Source of the DNA: JBAYVY01 sp041674345
GTDB taxonomy: Bacteria; Planctomycetota; Phycisphaerae; Phycisphaerales; Zrk34
Reading direction: 5' to 3'
DNA length: 5,521 nt
NCBI GenBank assembly: GCA_041674345.1
Contig: JBAYVY010000250.1
Coordinates: forward strand, 1-5,521
Part shown: piece by piece, positions 1-5,308 of the stretch
Layout: each line of letters begins with the position of its first letter
Position numbering within the stretch: position 1 is the first letter of the stretch
The notes under the pieces: generated by a model
Database searches by the model: none
Seen by the model: only the letters and a program-made list of their open reading frames with translations
Told to the model about the DNA's origin: nothing
Program-made: the position numbers and the translations under genes

Positions 1-1
1 C

Positions 2-244
2 ATGATCGTGTCGTTGGTGCCGGAGCTGGAGGGGGGGCTGCCGGGTCTGTCGAGCGGGGTGGAGCGGGAATTGCAACATGCGTTCGAGGGATCGAAGGAT
101 GTGTACGTGGTGTGGAAGCCGGGGAGGAATCCGAGTCCGTTCATCACCGAGACGGCGACGAAGGTTTTCGGGAATGTGGAGGAGGCGATGAAGTATTTCG
201 AGGAAAAGGGGATGGTGGTGAGGACGTCGCTGTTCGGACACTGA
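2..244 (+). CDS. 3' end of an unrecognised gene (5'-truncated by window start)
   Basis: The reading frame is open from the first bases to a TGA at 242-244, giving 80 residues. The ATG at position 2 is probably internal, because the frame starts at the window edge and no ribosome binding site can be judged. Visible parts are a hydrophobic strand (IVSLVPEL), an SSGVERELQHAFE helix, a strand YVVWKPG followed by PSPFITETATKVF, and a C-terminal helix (VEEAMKYFEEKGM). An SSG-x-x-REL-x-x-A stretch followed by a D/KPVY-like strand is reminiscent of the end of Rossmann-like nucleoside 2-deoxyribosyltransferase or TIR-type folds. That resemblance is from memory and weak, so I assign no function. Coding character is good: acidic and basic residues alternate normally and the G/C-rich third positions match the neighbours. 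A heptad repeat array starts three bases after the stop codon. Confidence 0.6.
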   Translation: MIVSLVPELEGGLPGLSSGVERELQHAFEGSKDVYVVWKPGRNPSPFITETATKVFGNVEEAMKYFEEKGMVVRTSLFGH

Positions 245-246
245 GG

Positions 247-281
247 AATGTGCGATGTTCAATGTGCGATGTGCGATGTGA
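247..281 (+). repeat. Heptad repeat array, left arm (5 units, consensus RATGTNC)
   Basis: Five consecutive 7-bp units can be read: AATGTGC, GATGTTC, AATGTGC, GATGTGC and GATGTGA. Each has a five-base core RATGT followed by a variable dinucleotide, mostly NC and ending in GA. The array starts three bases after the stop codon of the upstream gene. It is the inverted counterpart of the array at 344-378, with 36 against 35 bases pairing at most positions. It has no coding potential of its own. The exact unit boundaries are a choice; the period of seven is what the sequence shows. Confidence 0.85.
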
Positions 282-319
282 AGAGGGGGAGCCGGAACGT
301 CGATCCGACTGAATTACAT

Positions 320-341
320 CTGAACTTTTGCAAAAGTTCAG
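320..341. repeat. Perfect 22-bp palindrome (CTGAACTTTTG plus its reverse complement)
   Basis: Positions 320-330 read CTGAACTTTTG and 331-341 are its exact reverse complement, with no central spacer. The hexamer TTACAT sits directly on both sides (314-319 and 342-347). The palindrome lies between the two inverted heptad arrays, so the whole unit 247-378 is a nested inverted structure. With no loop bases it suits a dimeric DNA-binding protein site or a cruciform better than an RNA terminator. There is no T-run after it. Confidence 0.85.
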
Positions 342-343
342 TT

Positions 344-378
344 ACATCGCACATTGCACATCGGACATTGGACATTAA
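344..378 (-). repeat. Heptad repeat array, right arm (5 units, inverted)
   Basis: Five 7-bp units on the plus strand read ACATCGC, ACATTGC, ACATCGG, ACATTGG and ACATTAA. On the minus strand these are RATGT cores with dinucleotide spacers, the same family as 247-281 in opposite orientation. Most differences between the arms are in the first core base (A or G) and in the spacer. The array ends about 30 bp before the isomerase start, so it may lie in that gene's leader. I see no promoter between the array and the gene. Confidence 0.85.
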
Positions 379-401
379 GATGGATTCACTCGATTTTCGT
401 G

Positions 402-407
402 AAGGAG
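402..407 (+). promoter_or_regulatory. Ribosome binding site that decides the isomerase start
   Basis: AAGGAG is a strong Shine-Dalgarno sequence. It is one base from the ATG at 409, too close for normal use, and seven bases from an in-frame GTG at 415. Spacing therefore favours GTG 415 as the true start. Confidence 0.6.
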
Positions 408-414
408 CATGATT

Positions 415-1251
415 GTGGGCAAGTTTAAGATCGGCGCGCAGATGTACACGCTGCGGGATACGTGCGGAACGGTGGACGGGGTGGCGCGGAGCTGCGAGCG
501 TGTGAAGCAGATGGGATACGACGGGATTCAATGCTCGGCGGCGCTGCTGAGCACGCTGGACCCGGCGATTTTGAAACAGATCAAGAAGGCGGCGGACGAC
601 AACGGGCTGGAAGTCGCGGCGACGCATGAATCGCTGGACAACATCCGCAACCAGTTCGACGCGGTGGTGGAAAAACACCGGATACTGGATTGCAAACTGA
701 CGGCGATCGGCGGGTTCTTTCCGAAAATGGAGGACTGGTCGCTGAAGATGTGGCACCAGTTCATCGCGGATTACAACACGCAGGCCAAGCGACTGGCGGC
801 GAAAGGGATTCGGCTGGGGTATCACAATCACAGTCACGAGTTCGCGGAGATACCCGGGGCGGCGCTCGCCCCCGGAAAAGACTCGCTCTGCCCCGGCTTG
901 AAGACGCCGATGGCGTTGCTGGCGGAGGGGTTGGATGCGTCGGTGTGGTTTGAGGTGGATGTGTACTGGGTGGCGCACGGCTTGGCGGACCCGGCGGCGT
1001 GGTTGAAGAAGCTGGCGGCCAGCGGGAAGGACCGCTTGCCGGCGCTGCATTACAAGGACGGAACGGTGACGGTGGACCGGCAGCACAAGATGTGCGAAGT
1101 GGGGGCGGGGAACCTGAACTGGCCGGCGATATTGGAAGCGACGAAGGCGGCGGGTACGCGGTGGTTGCTGGTGGAACGCGATTCGGGTGATCTGGACCCG
1201 TTCGAGTCGCTGGCAATCAGCATTAAGAATCTGCGGTCGTGGGGGATTTGA
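415..1251 (+). CDS. Sugar phosphate isomerase/epimerase-like TIM-barrel protein
   Basis: This is a xylose isomerase-like TIM barrel (AP endonuclease 2 superfamily) of 278 residues from GTG 415, close to the usual length. Such enzymes are cytoplasmic and use a bound divalent metal to isomerise or epimerise sugars or inositol derivatives; the substrate cannot be read here. It opens with the family-typical KIGAQMYTLRD strand. Candidate metal or catalytic residues are H71/E72 (THES), the HNHSHEF block at 137-143, E180 and D182 in FEVDVYW, H212/K214/D215 in LHYKDG, and E254 in LVERD. GTG 415 was preferred to ATG 409 because the Shine-Dalgarno spacing is right only for GTG; the ATG start adds two residues. 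Residues 147-162, rich in Gly, Pro and Ala, interrupt the segment between the HEF block and the helix before the Glu-containing strand. They look like an in-frame repeat insertion. SGNH gene 1 follows after 92 bp, so co-transcription is possible. Family confidence is high, substrate unknown. Confidence 0.9.
   Translation: MGKFKIGAQMYTLRDTCGTVDGVARSCERVKQMGYDGIQCSAALLSTLDPAILKQIKKAADDNGLEVAATHESLDNIRNQFDAVVEKHRILDCKLTAIGGFFPKMEDWSLKMWHQFIADYNTQAKRLAAKGIRLGYHNHSHEFAEIPGAALAPGKDSLCPGLKTPMALLAEGLDASVWFEVDVYWVAHGLADPAAWLKKLAASGKDRLPALHYKDGTVTVDRQHKMCEVGAGNLNWPAILEATKAAGTRWLLVERDSGDLDPFESLAISIKNLRSWGI
853..900 (+). repeat. Palindromic GC-rich insert inside the isomerase gene
   Basis: A 48-bp (16-codon) block has low-complexity composition unlike the flanking coding sequence. 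It contains a hairpin (CCGGGGCG at 854-861, loop GCGCT, CGCCCCCGG at 867-875) and then a second near-copy of the right arm (CGCTCTGCCCCGG at 884-896). The 14 bases at 865-878 are, on the opposite strand, one mismatch away from 3782-3795 inside REP-like copy 3. This suggests insertion of a mobile or expanding repeat without breaking the reading frame. The element's true ends are inferred. Confidence 0.5.
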
Positions 1252-1329
1252 GGGATCAGGTGGGATCCCGGCCAAGGCCGCCCCCGGAAGTGAAGACGGC
1301 CATGACCGGGCTTTTTGGCAAGGTTATCC

Positions 1330-1335
1330 AAGGAG
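1330..1335 (+). promoter_or_regulatory. Ribosome binding site of SGNH gene 1
   Basis: AAGGAG lies eight bases before ATG 1344. This sets the start there, not at the upstream in-frame ATG 1239, which would overlap the isomerase end and has no such site. Confidence 0.75.
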
Positions 1336-1343
1336 ACGCGAAA

Positions 1344-2378
1344 ATGAACGCGGAACAGACAGACAGAATACCCACCCCGGCAGGTGATTTTGAGCGGGGA
1401 AGAGGGCGCGTTTGGCGTCGCGCATGTCGGCTGATTCGGGGCGTGCGTATTTTGGCGACGTGGATTCTGATCGGGCTGGTGGTGGCGGAATGTGTGGCGC
1501 GATGGGGGCTGGGGCTGGGCGATCCGCCGCTGATGGTGGTGGACCCGCAGGTGGGATACATGTTCGCGCCGAACCAGGATGTGTATCGGTTCGGGAATCA
1601 TGTGATGTATAACGCCTTTTCGATGCGAAGTGATTGTTTCCGGCCCCGCAAGCGTTCGCCTGACGAACTGCGTGTCATGGTGATAGGTGATAGTGTTGTG
1701 AACGGCGGGGCGTTGACCGACCAGAACGATCTGGCGACTGAACATTTGAAGCGGCGACTTCGGAAGGAACTGGGGCGGCAGGTGTTCGTTGGCAATATCT
1801 CCGCGGGGTGGGGCGTTTCCGATGAGTGCGCCTATGTCCGGCACTTCGGGCTGTTTGATGCGGATATCGTGGTGATTGTGGTCAACAGCGACGATGCGTT
1901 TTTCGCCGAGTCGTATGTCGCCCCATCATTGGGTTTCCCAACCCGTAAACCGCAACTGGCCATGACCGAGCTGGTCGATCGCTATCTTCTGCCGCGCATT
2001 TTTCCGCGGGATCGGTCGGCCCTTTTGGTTAAGCGTCCGCCTGCCACCGATCAACTGCTGGAAATGATCGAAATGGCGCGAAAATCAGGCGCGGAGGTGC
2101 TGCTGGCCCATCACCCCAGTCGCGAGGAATGCGGGGGCGATTGGGCCGATGGGCATGATCTGCTTGTCGCGGCGGCCGAGCAAAGCGGTCTGCCGTTGTT
2201 GGAGATGCGGCCGTATTACCAGGAGGCGCGTCAAAAAGGGACCACGGTCTATCGGGACTCGATTCATCTGTCGCCTGCGGGGCAGGGCGTGCTGGCGGAT
2301 GTGCTGGAGCCGGTGGTGTATGAGTTGCTGGCGAAGCGCGTGGGGAGCGCAAAGCCGCGAGCGGCTCCCGCCCGATGA
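1344..2378 (+). CDS. Membrane-anchored SGNH/GDSL hydrolase-like protein, copy 1
   Basis: The product has 344 residues. A basic N-terminus (RVWRRACRLIRGVR) precedes one membrane segment at about 33-51, so the catalytic domain is probably outside the inner membrane. The SGNH fold is shown by block I GDSVVNGG (nucleophile S117), a block II-like GNISAGWG with G155, the NSDD segment at 181-184 in the block III position, and block V RDSIHLSPAG with D305 and H308 as the other two triad members. Relatives hydrolyse esters or remove acyl groups from carbohydrates or lipids; the substrate here is unknown. Compared with copy 2, block II has lost one residue and changed from GGWSPSNEW to GWGVSDEC, so activity may differ. 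The last residues (KPRAAPAR) and the TGA stop come from a REP-like repeat. A Shine-Dalgarno sequence sets ATG 1344; a longer frame from 1239 is rejected. The gene may be read through from the isomerase, as no clear promoter is seen in the 92-bp gap. Confidence 0.88.
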   Translation: MNAEQTDRIPTPAGDFERGRGRVWRRACRLIRGVRILATWILIGLVVAECVARWGLGLGDPPLMVVDPQVGYMFAPNQDVYRFGNHVMYNAFSMRSDCFRPRKRSPDELRVMVIGDSVVNGGALTDQNDLATEHLKRRLRKELGRQVFVGNISAGWGVSDECAYVRHFGLFDADIVVIVVNSDDAFFAESYVAPSLGFPTRKPQLAMTELVDRYLLPRIFPRDRSALLVKRPPATDQLLEMIEMARKSGAEVLLAHHPSREECGGDWADGHDLLVAAAEQSGLPLLEMRPYYQEARQKGTTVYRDSIHLSPAGQGVLADVLEPVVYELLAKRVGSAKPRAAPAR

Positions 2379-2388
2379 ATCGGGCGGG
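2353..2388 (+). repeat. REP-like two-hairpin element, copy 1 (spans SGNH 1 stop codon)
   Basis: The first hairpin is AGCCGC-GA-GCGGCT (2353-2366). Immediately after it, the second is CCCGCCCGAT, GA, and the exact reverse complement of that arm (2367-2388). Both are perfect stems around a central GA. The stop codon TGA (2376-2378) sits at the centre of the second hairpin, so the repeat encodes the protein's C-terminus. It is identical to copy 2 over its full length. Confidence 0.85.
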
Positions 2389-2410
2389 CCGAGGGGGATT
2401 TGAGGAATCG

Positions 2411-2438
2411 CGGATTTCGGATTGGGGATTGCGGATTG
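2411..2438 (+). repeat. Heptad repeat array after SGNH 1 (4 units, CGGATTK)
   Basis: The four 7-bp units are CGGATTT, CGGATTG, GGGATTG and CGGATTG. The core is GGATT with a variable dinucleotide between cores. The array is non-coding, lies 32 bp after the stop codon, and is followed directly by a rho-independent terminator. Confidence 0.85.
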
Positions 2439-2443
2439 GAATG

Positions 2444-2481
2444 ACGGACCAGCGGCGAGTAAGTCGCGGGTCCGTTTTTTT
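2444..2481 (+). terminator. Rho-independent terminator after SGNH gene 1
   Basis: The outer stem is ACGGACC (2444-2450) with GGTCCGT (2469-2475). An inner GCGA/TCGC stem closes a small loop, with a few unpaired bases on the left side. A run of seven T (2475-2481) follows the stem. It separates SGNH gene 1 from the promoter of SGNH gene 2. Confidence 0.85.
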
Positions 2482-2528
2482 ATTCAACGCAAGACGGGCG
2501 AGCGGCTCATGGCGACAATGAATACCCT

Positions 2529-2557
2529 TTGACAACACTTGGCCGGGGGCGTATTTT
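2529..2557 (+). promoter_or_regulatory. Sigma70-like promoter for SGNH gene 2
   Basis: A perfect -35 box TTGACA (2529-2534), a 17-bp spacer and a -10 box TATTTT (2552-2557, four of six consensus bases) lie 37 bp before the ATG. The expected transcription start is near 2564, giving a leader of about 30 bases. The terminator just upstream fits an independent transcription unit. Confidence 0.65.
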
Positions 2558-2583
2558 GGGGAGTGTGGTGGTTTGATTTTTTT

Positions 2584-2588
2584 GGGAG
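2584..2588 (+). promoter_or_regulatory. Ribosome binding site of SGNH gene 2
   Basis: GGGAG lies five bases before ATG 2594. It supports that start over the in-frame ATG at 2573, which has only a T-rich stretch and no Shine-Dalgarno sequence before it. Confidence 0.65.
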
Positions 2589-2593
2589 TCATC

Positions 2594-3649
2594 ATGTCCA
2601 GGAACGATTCCGCTGGGTCTGGGTTGGCGACGCCGCGGAAGCGGAGGACGCATTGGATTGGGCGGGTGATTCGGTGGGGATACCACGGGACGGTGGTTTG
2701 TCTATTGGTGTTGATCGCGGGGGAATTGTTCGCGCGGTATGGGTTGGGGCTGGGCGATCCGCCGCTGACGGTGGTGGACCCGGAGGTGGGATACATGTTC
2801 GCGCCGAATCAGGACGTGTATCGGTTCGGGAATCATGTGATGTATAACGCCTTTTCGATGCGGAGCGAGAGTTTTCCGCCGCATAAGAGTTCGCGGGATG
2901 AATTGCGTGTGATGGTGATAGGCGATAGTGTTGTGAACGGCGGGGCGTTGACCGACCAGAACGATCTGGCGACTGAACATTTGAAGCGGCGGCTGCGTGA
3001 GAAACTGGGGCGGCAAGTGATCGTGGGGAACATTTCGGCAGGGGGGTGGTCGCCGTCAAATGAATGGAATTATGTCAGGCGGTTCGGGCTGTTCGACGCG
3101 GACGTGGTGGTGATTGTCGAAAGCAGCCACGATGCGCGGGGAGACGAGGGATTCGGCCCGCAGGGGGTGGATTTTCCGACGCGGCGTCCGGTGCTGGCGT
3201 TGAGCGAGATATGGGAGCGGTACTTGCCGCGATATTTTCCCATGTTCAGCAGAGAAAAGCCGGGCGTGCCCGGAAGCGGCGCGAGCATTCCCGACGATAC
3301 GGTGCCGCTGGATACGGATGATTTGAAGCAGTTGATCGGGGCGGCACGCGGGGCGGGCGCGGAGGTGGTGGTGGCGTTGCACCCGGATGCGAAGGAGTTC
3401 GCGGGGGAATGGGAGGAAGGGCATGCGTTGATGCGTCAGGCGGCGGAGGAGGCGGGGGTGGAGACGTTGATCGAGTTGAAGCCGCATTACCAACAGGCGG
3501 GTCAGAAGGGTGTGACGATACATCGGGATGGTATTCATTTGTCGCCCGCGGGGCATGGGGTGCTGGCGGATGTGCTGGAGCCGGTGGTGTATGAGTTGCT
3601 GGCGAAGCGCGTGGGGAGCGAGAAGCCGCGAGCGGCTCCCGCCCGATGA
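2594..3649 (+). CDS. Membrane-anchored SGNH/GDSL hydrolase-like protein, copy 2
   Basis: This 351-residue paralog of the preceding gene has the same plan. A basic tail (RKRRTHWIGRVIRWGYH) is followed by one membrane segment at about 31-47, a conserved linker (GLGDPPL through NAFSMRS), then an SGNH domain. Triad candidates are S112 in GDSVVNGG and D312/H315 in RDGIHLSPAG. Block II is GNISAGGWSPSNEW, the form I expect in this family; block III position is ESSHD, lacking the usual Asn. It probably acts on an ester or acyl group outside the inner membrane; the substrate is unknown. It is 36 bp longer than copy 1, mostly in the region after block III. Parts are almost identical to copy 1 at DNA level (68 bp with no mismatch at 2924-2991) while others are strongly diverged. 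The C-terminal KPRAAPAR and stop codon come from a REP-like repeat. It has its own promoter and Shine-Dalgarno sequence. Confidence 0.9.
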   Translation: MSRNDSAGSGLATPRKRRTHWIGRVIRWGYHGTVVCLLVLIAGELFARYGLGLGDPPLTVVDPEVGYMFAPNQDVYRFGNHVMYNAFSMRSESFPPHKSSRDELRVMVIGDSVVNGGALTDQNDLATEHLKRRLREKLGRQVIVGNISAGGWSPSNEWNYVRRFGLFDADVVVIVESSHDARGDEGFGPQGVDFPTRRPVLALSEIWERYLPRYFPMFSREKPGVPGSGASIPDDTVPLDTDDLKQLIGAARGAGAEVVVALHPDAKEFAGEWEEGHALMRQAAEEAGVETLIELKPHYQQAGQKGVTIHRDGIHLSPAGHGVLADVLEPVVYELLAKRVGSEKPRAAPAR

Positions 3650-3659
3650 ATCGGGCGGG
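3624..3659 (+). repeat. REP-like two-hairpin element, copy 2 (spans SGNH 2 stop codon)
   Basis: The stem AGCCGC-GA-GCGGCT (3624-3637) is followed directly by a 22-bp perfect stem centred on GA (3638-3659), identical to copy 1. The stop codon TGA (3647-3649) again lies at the centre of the second hairpin. Confidence 0.85.
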
Positions 3660-3681
3660 CCGAGGGGGATTTGAGGAATCG

Positions 3682-3709
3682 CGGATTTCGGATTGCGGAT
3701 TTCGGATTG
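3682..3709 (+). repeat. Heptad repeat array after SGNH 2 (4 units, CGGATTK)
   Basis: The four 7-bp units alternate CGGATTT, CGGATTG, CGGATTT and CGGATTG. The third unit differs from the array at 2411-2438, and the sequences diverge after it. The array lies ten bases before a terminator stem. Confidence 0.85.
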
Positions 3710-3718
3710 AAAGAAGAA

Positions 3719-3748
3719 GGGCCTCGACGTGGTGTCGAGGCCCTTTTT
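3719..3748. terminator. Rho-independent terminator between SGNH 2 and clpX (possibly bidirectional)
   Basis: A perfect 10-bp stem GGGCCTCGAC (3719-3728) pairs with 3734-3743 across loop GTGGT, followed by five T (3744-3748). It clearly suits plus-strand transcripts of SGNH gene 2. On the minus strand the stem is followed by the T-rich TTCTTCTTTC, so it may also stop clpX transcripts, less efficiently. Confidence 0.9.
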
Positions 3749-3766
3749 ATGATTCGGGGATCGCGA

Positions 3767-3819
3767 AGCCGCGAGCGGCTATTTCCGGGGGTGAGTCCGG
3801 GGCCAATGAATTGGCCCCG
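3767..3819. repeat. REP-like two-hairpin element, copy 3 (variant second stem, next to clpX stop)
   Basis: The first stem AGCCGC-GA-GCGGCT (3767-3780) is identical to copies 1 and 2. A 17-bp spacer (3781-3797) follows. The second stem is CGGGGCCAAT, GA, and its exact reverse complement (3798-3819). The second stem has a different sequence from the other copies but the same 10+2+10 size, the same GA centre and perfect pairing. It ends one base before the clpX stop codon, so it may act as a 3' stem for clpX mRNA. Confidence 0.8.
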
Positions 3820-3820
3820 C

Positions 3821-5137
3821 CTATGCGGATTCTTTTTTTGGGATGACGATGCGTTGGAGCTGGGCGAGGGATTTGCGATCGGCGATCGCATCGGCGTCGA
3901 TGAGGTAGCGGAGCTGATCGTTGTTGTGATCGGGCAGGTCGTACATCAGATCGACCATGACCTCTTCCATGACGGCCCGCAGGGCGCGGGCGCCGGTGTC
4001 GCGCGCCATGGCTTTGCGTGCGATGGCCTTGAGGGCGTCGCGGGAGAACTCCAGTTCCGCGCCTTCCATCGTGAAGTAGTGTTGATACTGTTTGATGAGG
4101 GCGTTTTTGGGTTCGGTGAGGATTTGGATCATGGCCGCTTCGCTGAGAGGCATGAGCGGGGTGATGATGGGCAGCCGGCCGATGAGTTCGGGGATCATGC
4201 CGAAGTGGAGAACGTCTTCGGGCATGACCTGGCTGAGAACGGTGGAGGTGTCGCGGATGGTATCGGTGTCGCCCTGTTCGCTGGCGAAGCCGATGCGGCG
4301 GGTACCGAGGCGTTTGCGGATGATGTCCTGGATGCCCTCGAACGCTCCGCCGCAGATGAACAGAATGTTGCTGGTGTCCATCTGGATGTATTGCTGTTCG
4401 GGGTGTTTGCGTCCGCCTTGCGGGGGAACGTTGGCGACGGTGCCTTCGAGCATTTTCAGGAGCGCTTGTTGCACGCCTTCGCCGGAGACATCGCGTGTGA
4501 TGGAGCGGTTTTCGGAGGTTCGGCCGATCTTGTCGATTTCGTCGATGTAGATGATGCCGCGCTGCGCGGAATCGAGATCGTAATCGGCGGCCTGCAAAAG
4601 TTTGAGCAGGAGGTTTTCAACGTCTTCGCCGACGTAACCGGCTTCGGTGAGCGTCGTGGCGTCGCCGATGGCGAAGGGAACGTTGAGCATGCGCGCCATG
4701 GTTCGTGCGAGGAGCGTTTTGCCCGTGCCGGTGGGGCCGATGAGCAGGACGTTGGACTTTTCGATTTCGACGTCGATTTCGCCCTTGCGTTCACCGGCGA
4801 GCAGTCGCTTGTAGTGATTATGCACGGCGACGGAGAGGGATTTTTTCGCCTGGTCCTGGCCGATCACGTACTGATCCATGAACTCTTTGATCTGGCGGGG
4901 CGAGGGGATGGTGCTGAACAGGGGGCGGGTGGAATGGACCCGGCGTTTTTCCTGCTTGAAAATGTTCTGGCACAGGTCCGTGCAGTTGGCGCAGATGTAA
5001 ACATCATTCGGACCTTCGACCATGGGGCCGACTTCCCGGCTGGTTTTGCCGCAGAAGGAACAGGTGGTGATTTTGCGTCCGCGGAAACCGCTGTCACCGG
5101 GTTTGCCGCCGTCTCCGCCTCGTACATCGTTAGCCAT
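3821..5137 (-). CDS. clpX: ClpX, ATP-dependent Clp protease ATP-binding subunit
   Basis: ClpX is a hexameric AAA+ unfoldase that recognises tagged or misfolded cytoplasmic proteins and threads them into the ClpP peptidase. The 438-residue product is full length. The N-terminal C4 zinc finger has C26, C29, C49 and C52. Walker A is GPTGTGKT (134-141), the pore loop GYVG is at 167-170, and Walker B IIYIDEID has D199 and E200. The RSITRDVSGEGVQQALLK segment starts at 211, the RKH pore loop is at 243-245, the ClpP-contacting IGF loop at 282-284, and sensor 2 GAR at 382-384 in RDTGARALR. All key parts are intact. ATG 5137 leaves a normal short tail before the zinc finger; its Shine-Dalgarno is weak (GGA, seven bases away). 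The gene is convergent with SGNH gene 2. clpP is not on the visible upstream side, so clpX is apparently not in a clpP-clpX operon directly here. I see no convincing promoter. Confidence 0.98.
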   Translation of the reverse strand: MANDVRGGDGGKPGDSGFRGRKITTCSFCGKTSREVGPMVEGPNDVYICANCTDLCQNIFKQEKRRVHSTRPLFSTIPSPRQIKEFMDQYVIGQDQAKKSLSVAVHNHYKRLLAGERKGEIDVEIEKSNVLLIGPTGTGKTLLARTMARMLNVPFAIGDATTLTEAGYVGEDVENLLLKLLQAADYDLDSAQRGIIYIDEIDKIGRTSENRSITRDVSGEGVQQALLKMLEGTVANVPPQGGRKHPEQQYIQMDTSNILFICGGAFEGIQDIIRKRLGTRRIGFASEQGDTDTIRDTSTVLSQVMPEDVLHFGMIPELIGRLPIITPLMPLSEAAMIQILTEPKNALIKQYQHYFTMEGAELEFSRDALKAIARKAMARDTGARALRAVMEEVMVDLMYDLPDHNNDQLRYLIDADAIADRKSLAQLQRIVIPKKESA

Positions 5138-5238
5138 TTGGAAATCCGTCTTTTATCGGCCCGTCGGTCCCCGGAAGGAAAATCGGGAAACAGGGACAGG
5201 GCCTGGCTGGGGTTACATCGTCTCGAACAAGTTAAACA

Positions 5239-5250
5239 TCGGTTTACCGA
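5239..5250. repeat. Short palindrome upstream of clpX
   Basis: TCGGT and ACCGA flank a TT centre, about 100 bp upstream of the clpX start. It could be a small operator, but a 5-bp arm also occurs often by chance. Confidence 0.25.
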
Positions 5251-5308
5251 GGCGATTTCTTGACTCAATATCCTATCGCATTTGCGGCACCGGGTCACGC
5301 GGGAGGGG

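Noticed and set aside
247..378. Heptad arrays considered as a CRISPR array
   Set aside because: The units are 7 bp with no long unique spacers and there are no cas genes.
259..1275. 338-residue open frame on the minus strand
   Set aside because: It is antisense to the isomerase, very rich in Arg, Pro and His, and its ends run through the repeat arrays. This is typical of a shadow frame.
1283..1316. Possible terminator after the isomerase (CCCGG/CCGGG arms before CTTTTT)
   Set aside because: The stem is only 5 bp with an 18-base loop, far weaker than the two clear terminators in the window. Read-through into SGNH gene 1 is equally likely.
1239..1343. N-terminal extension of SGNH gene 1 from ATG 1239
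   Set aside because: It overlaps the isomerase end, has no Shine-Dalgarno sequence and encodes repeat-like residues. ATG 1344 has AAGGAG at ideal spacing.
2029..2796. 255-residue minus-strand frame across the SGNH intergenic region
   Set aside because: It runs antisense through the terminator, the promoter and the heptad array, and has no domain-like features.
3671..5263. 530-residue open frame on the plus strand
   Set aside because: It lies antisense to clpX, whose protein has all the family motifs. The plus-strand product has no recognisable domain and starts within repeats; it is a GC-rich shadow frame.
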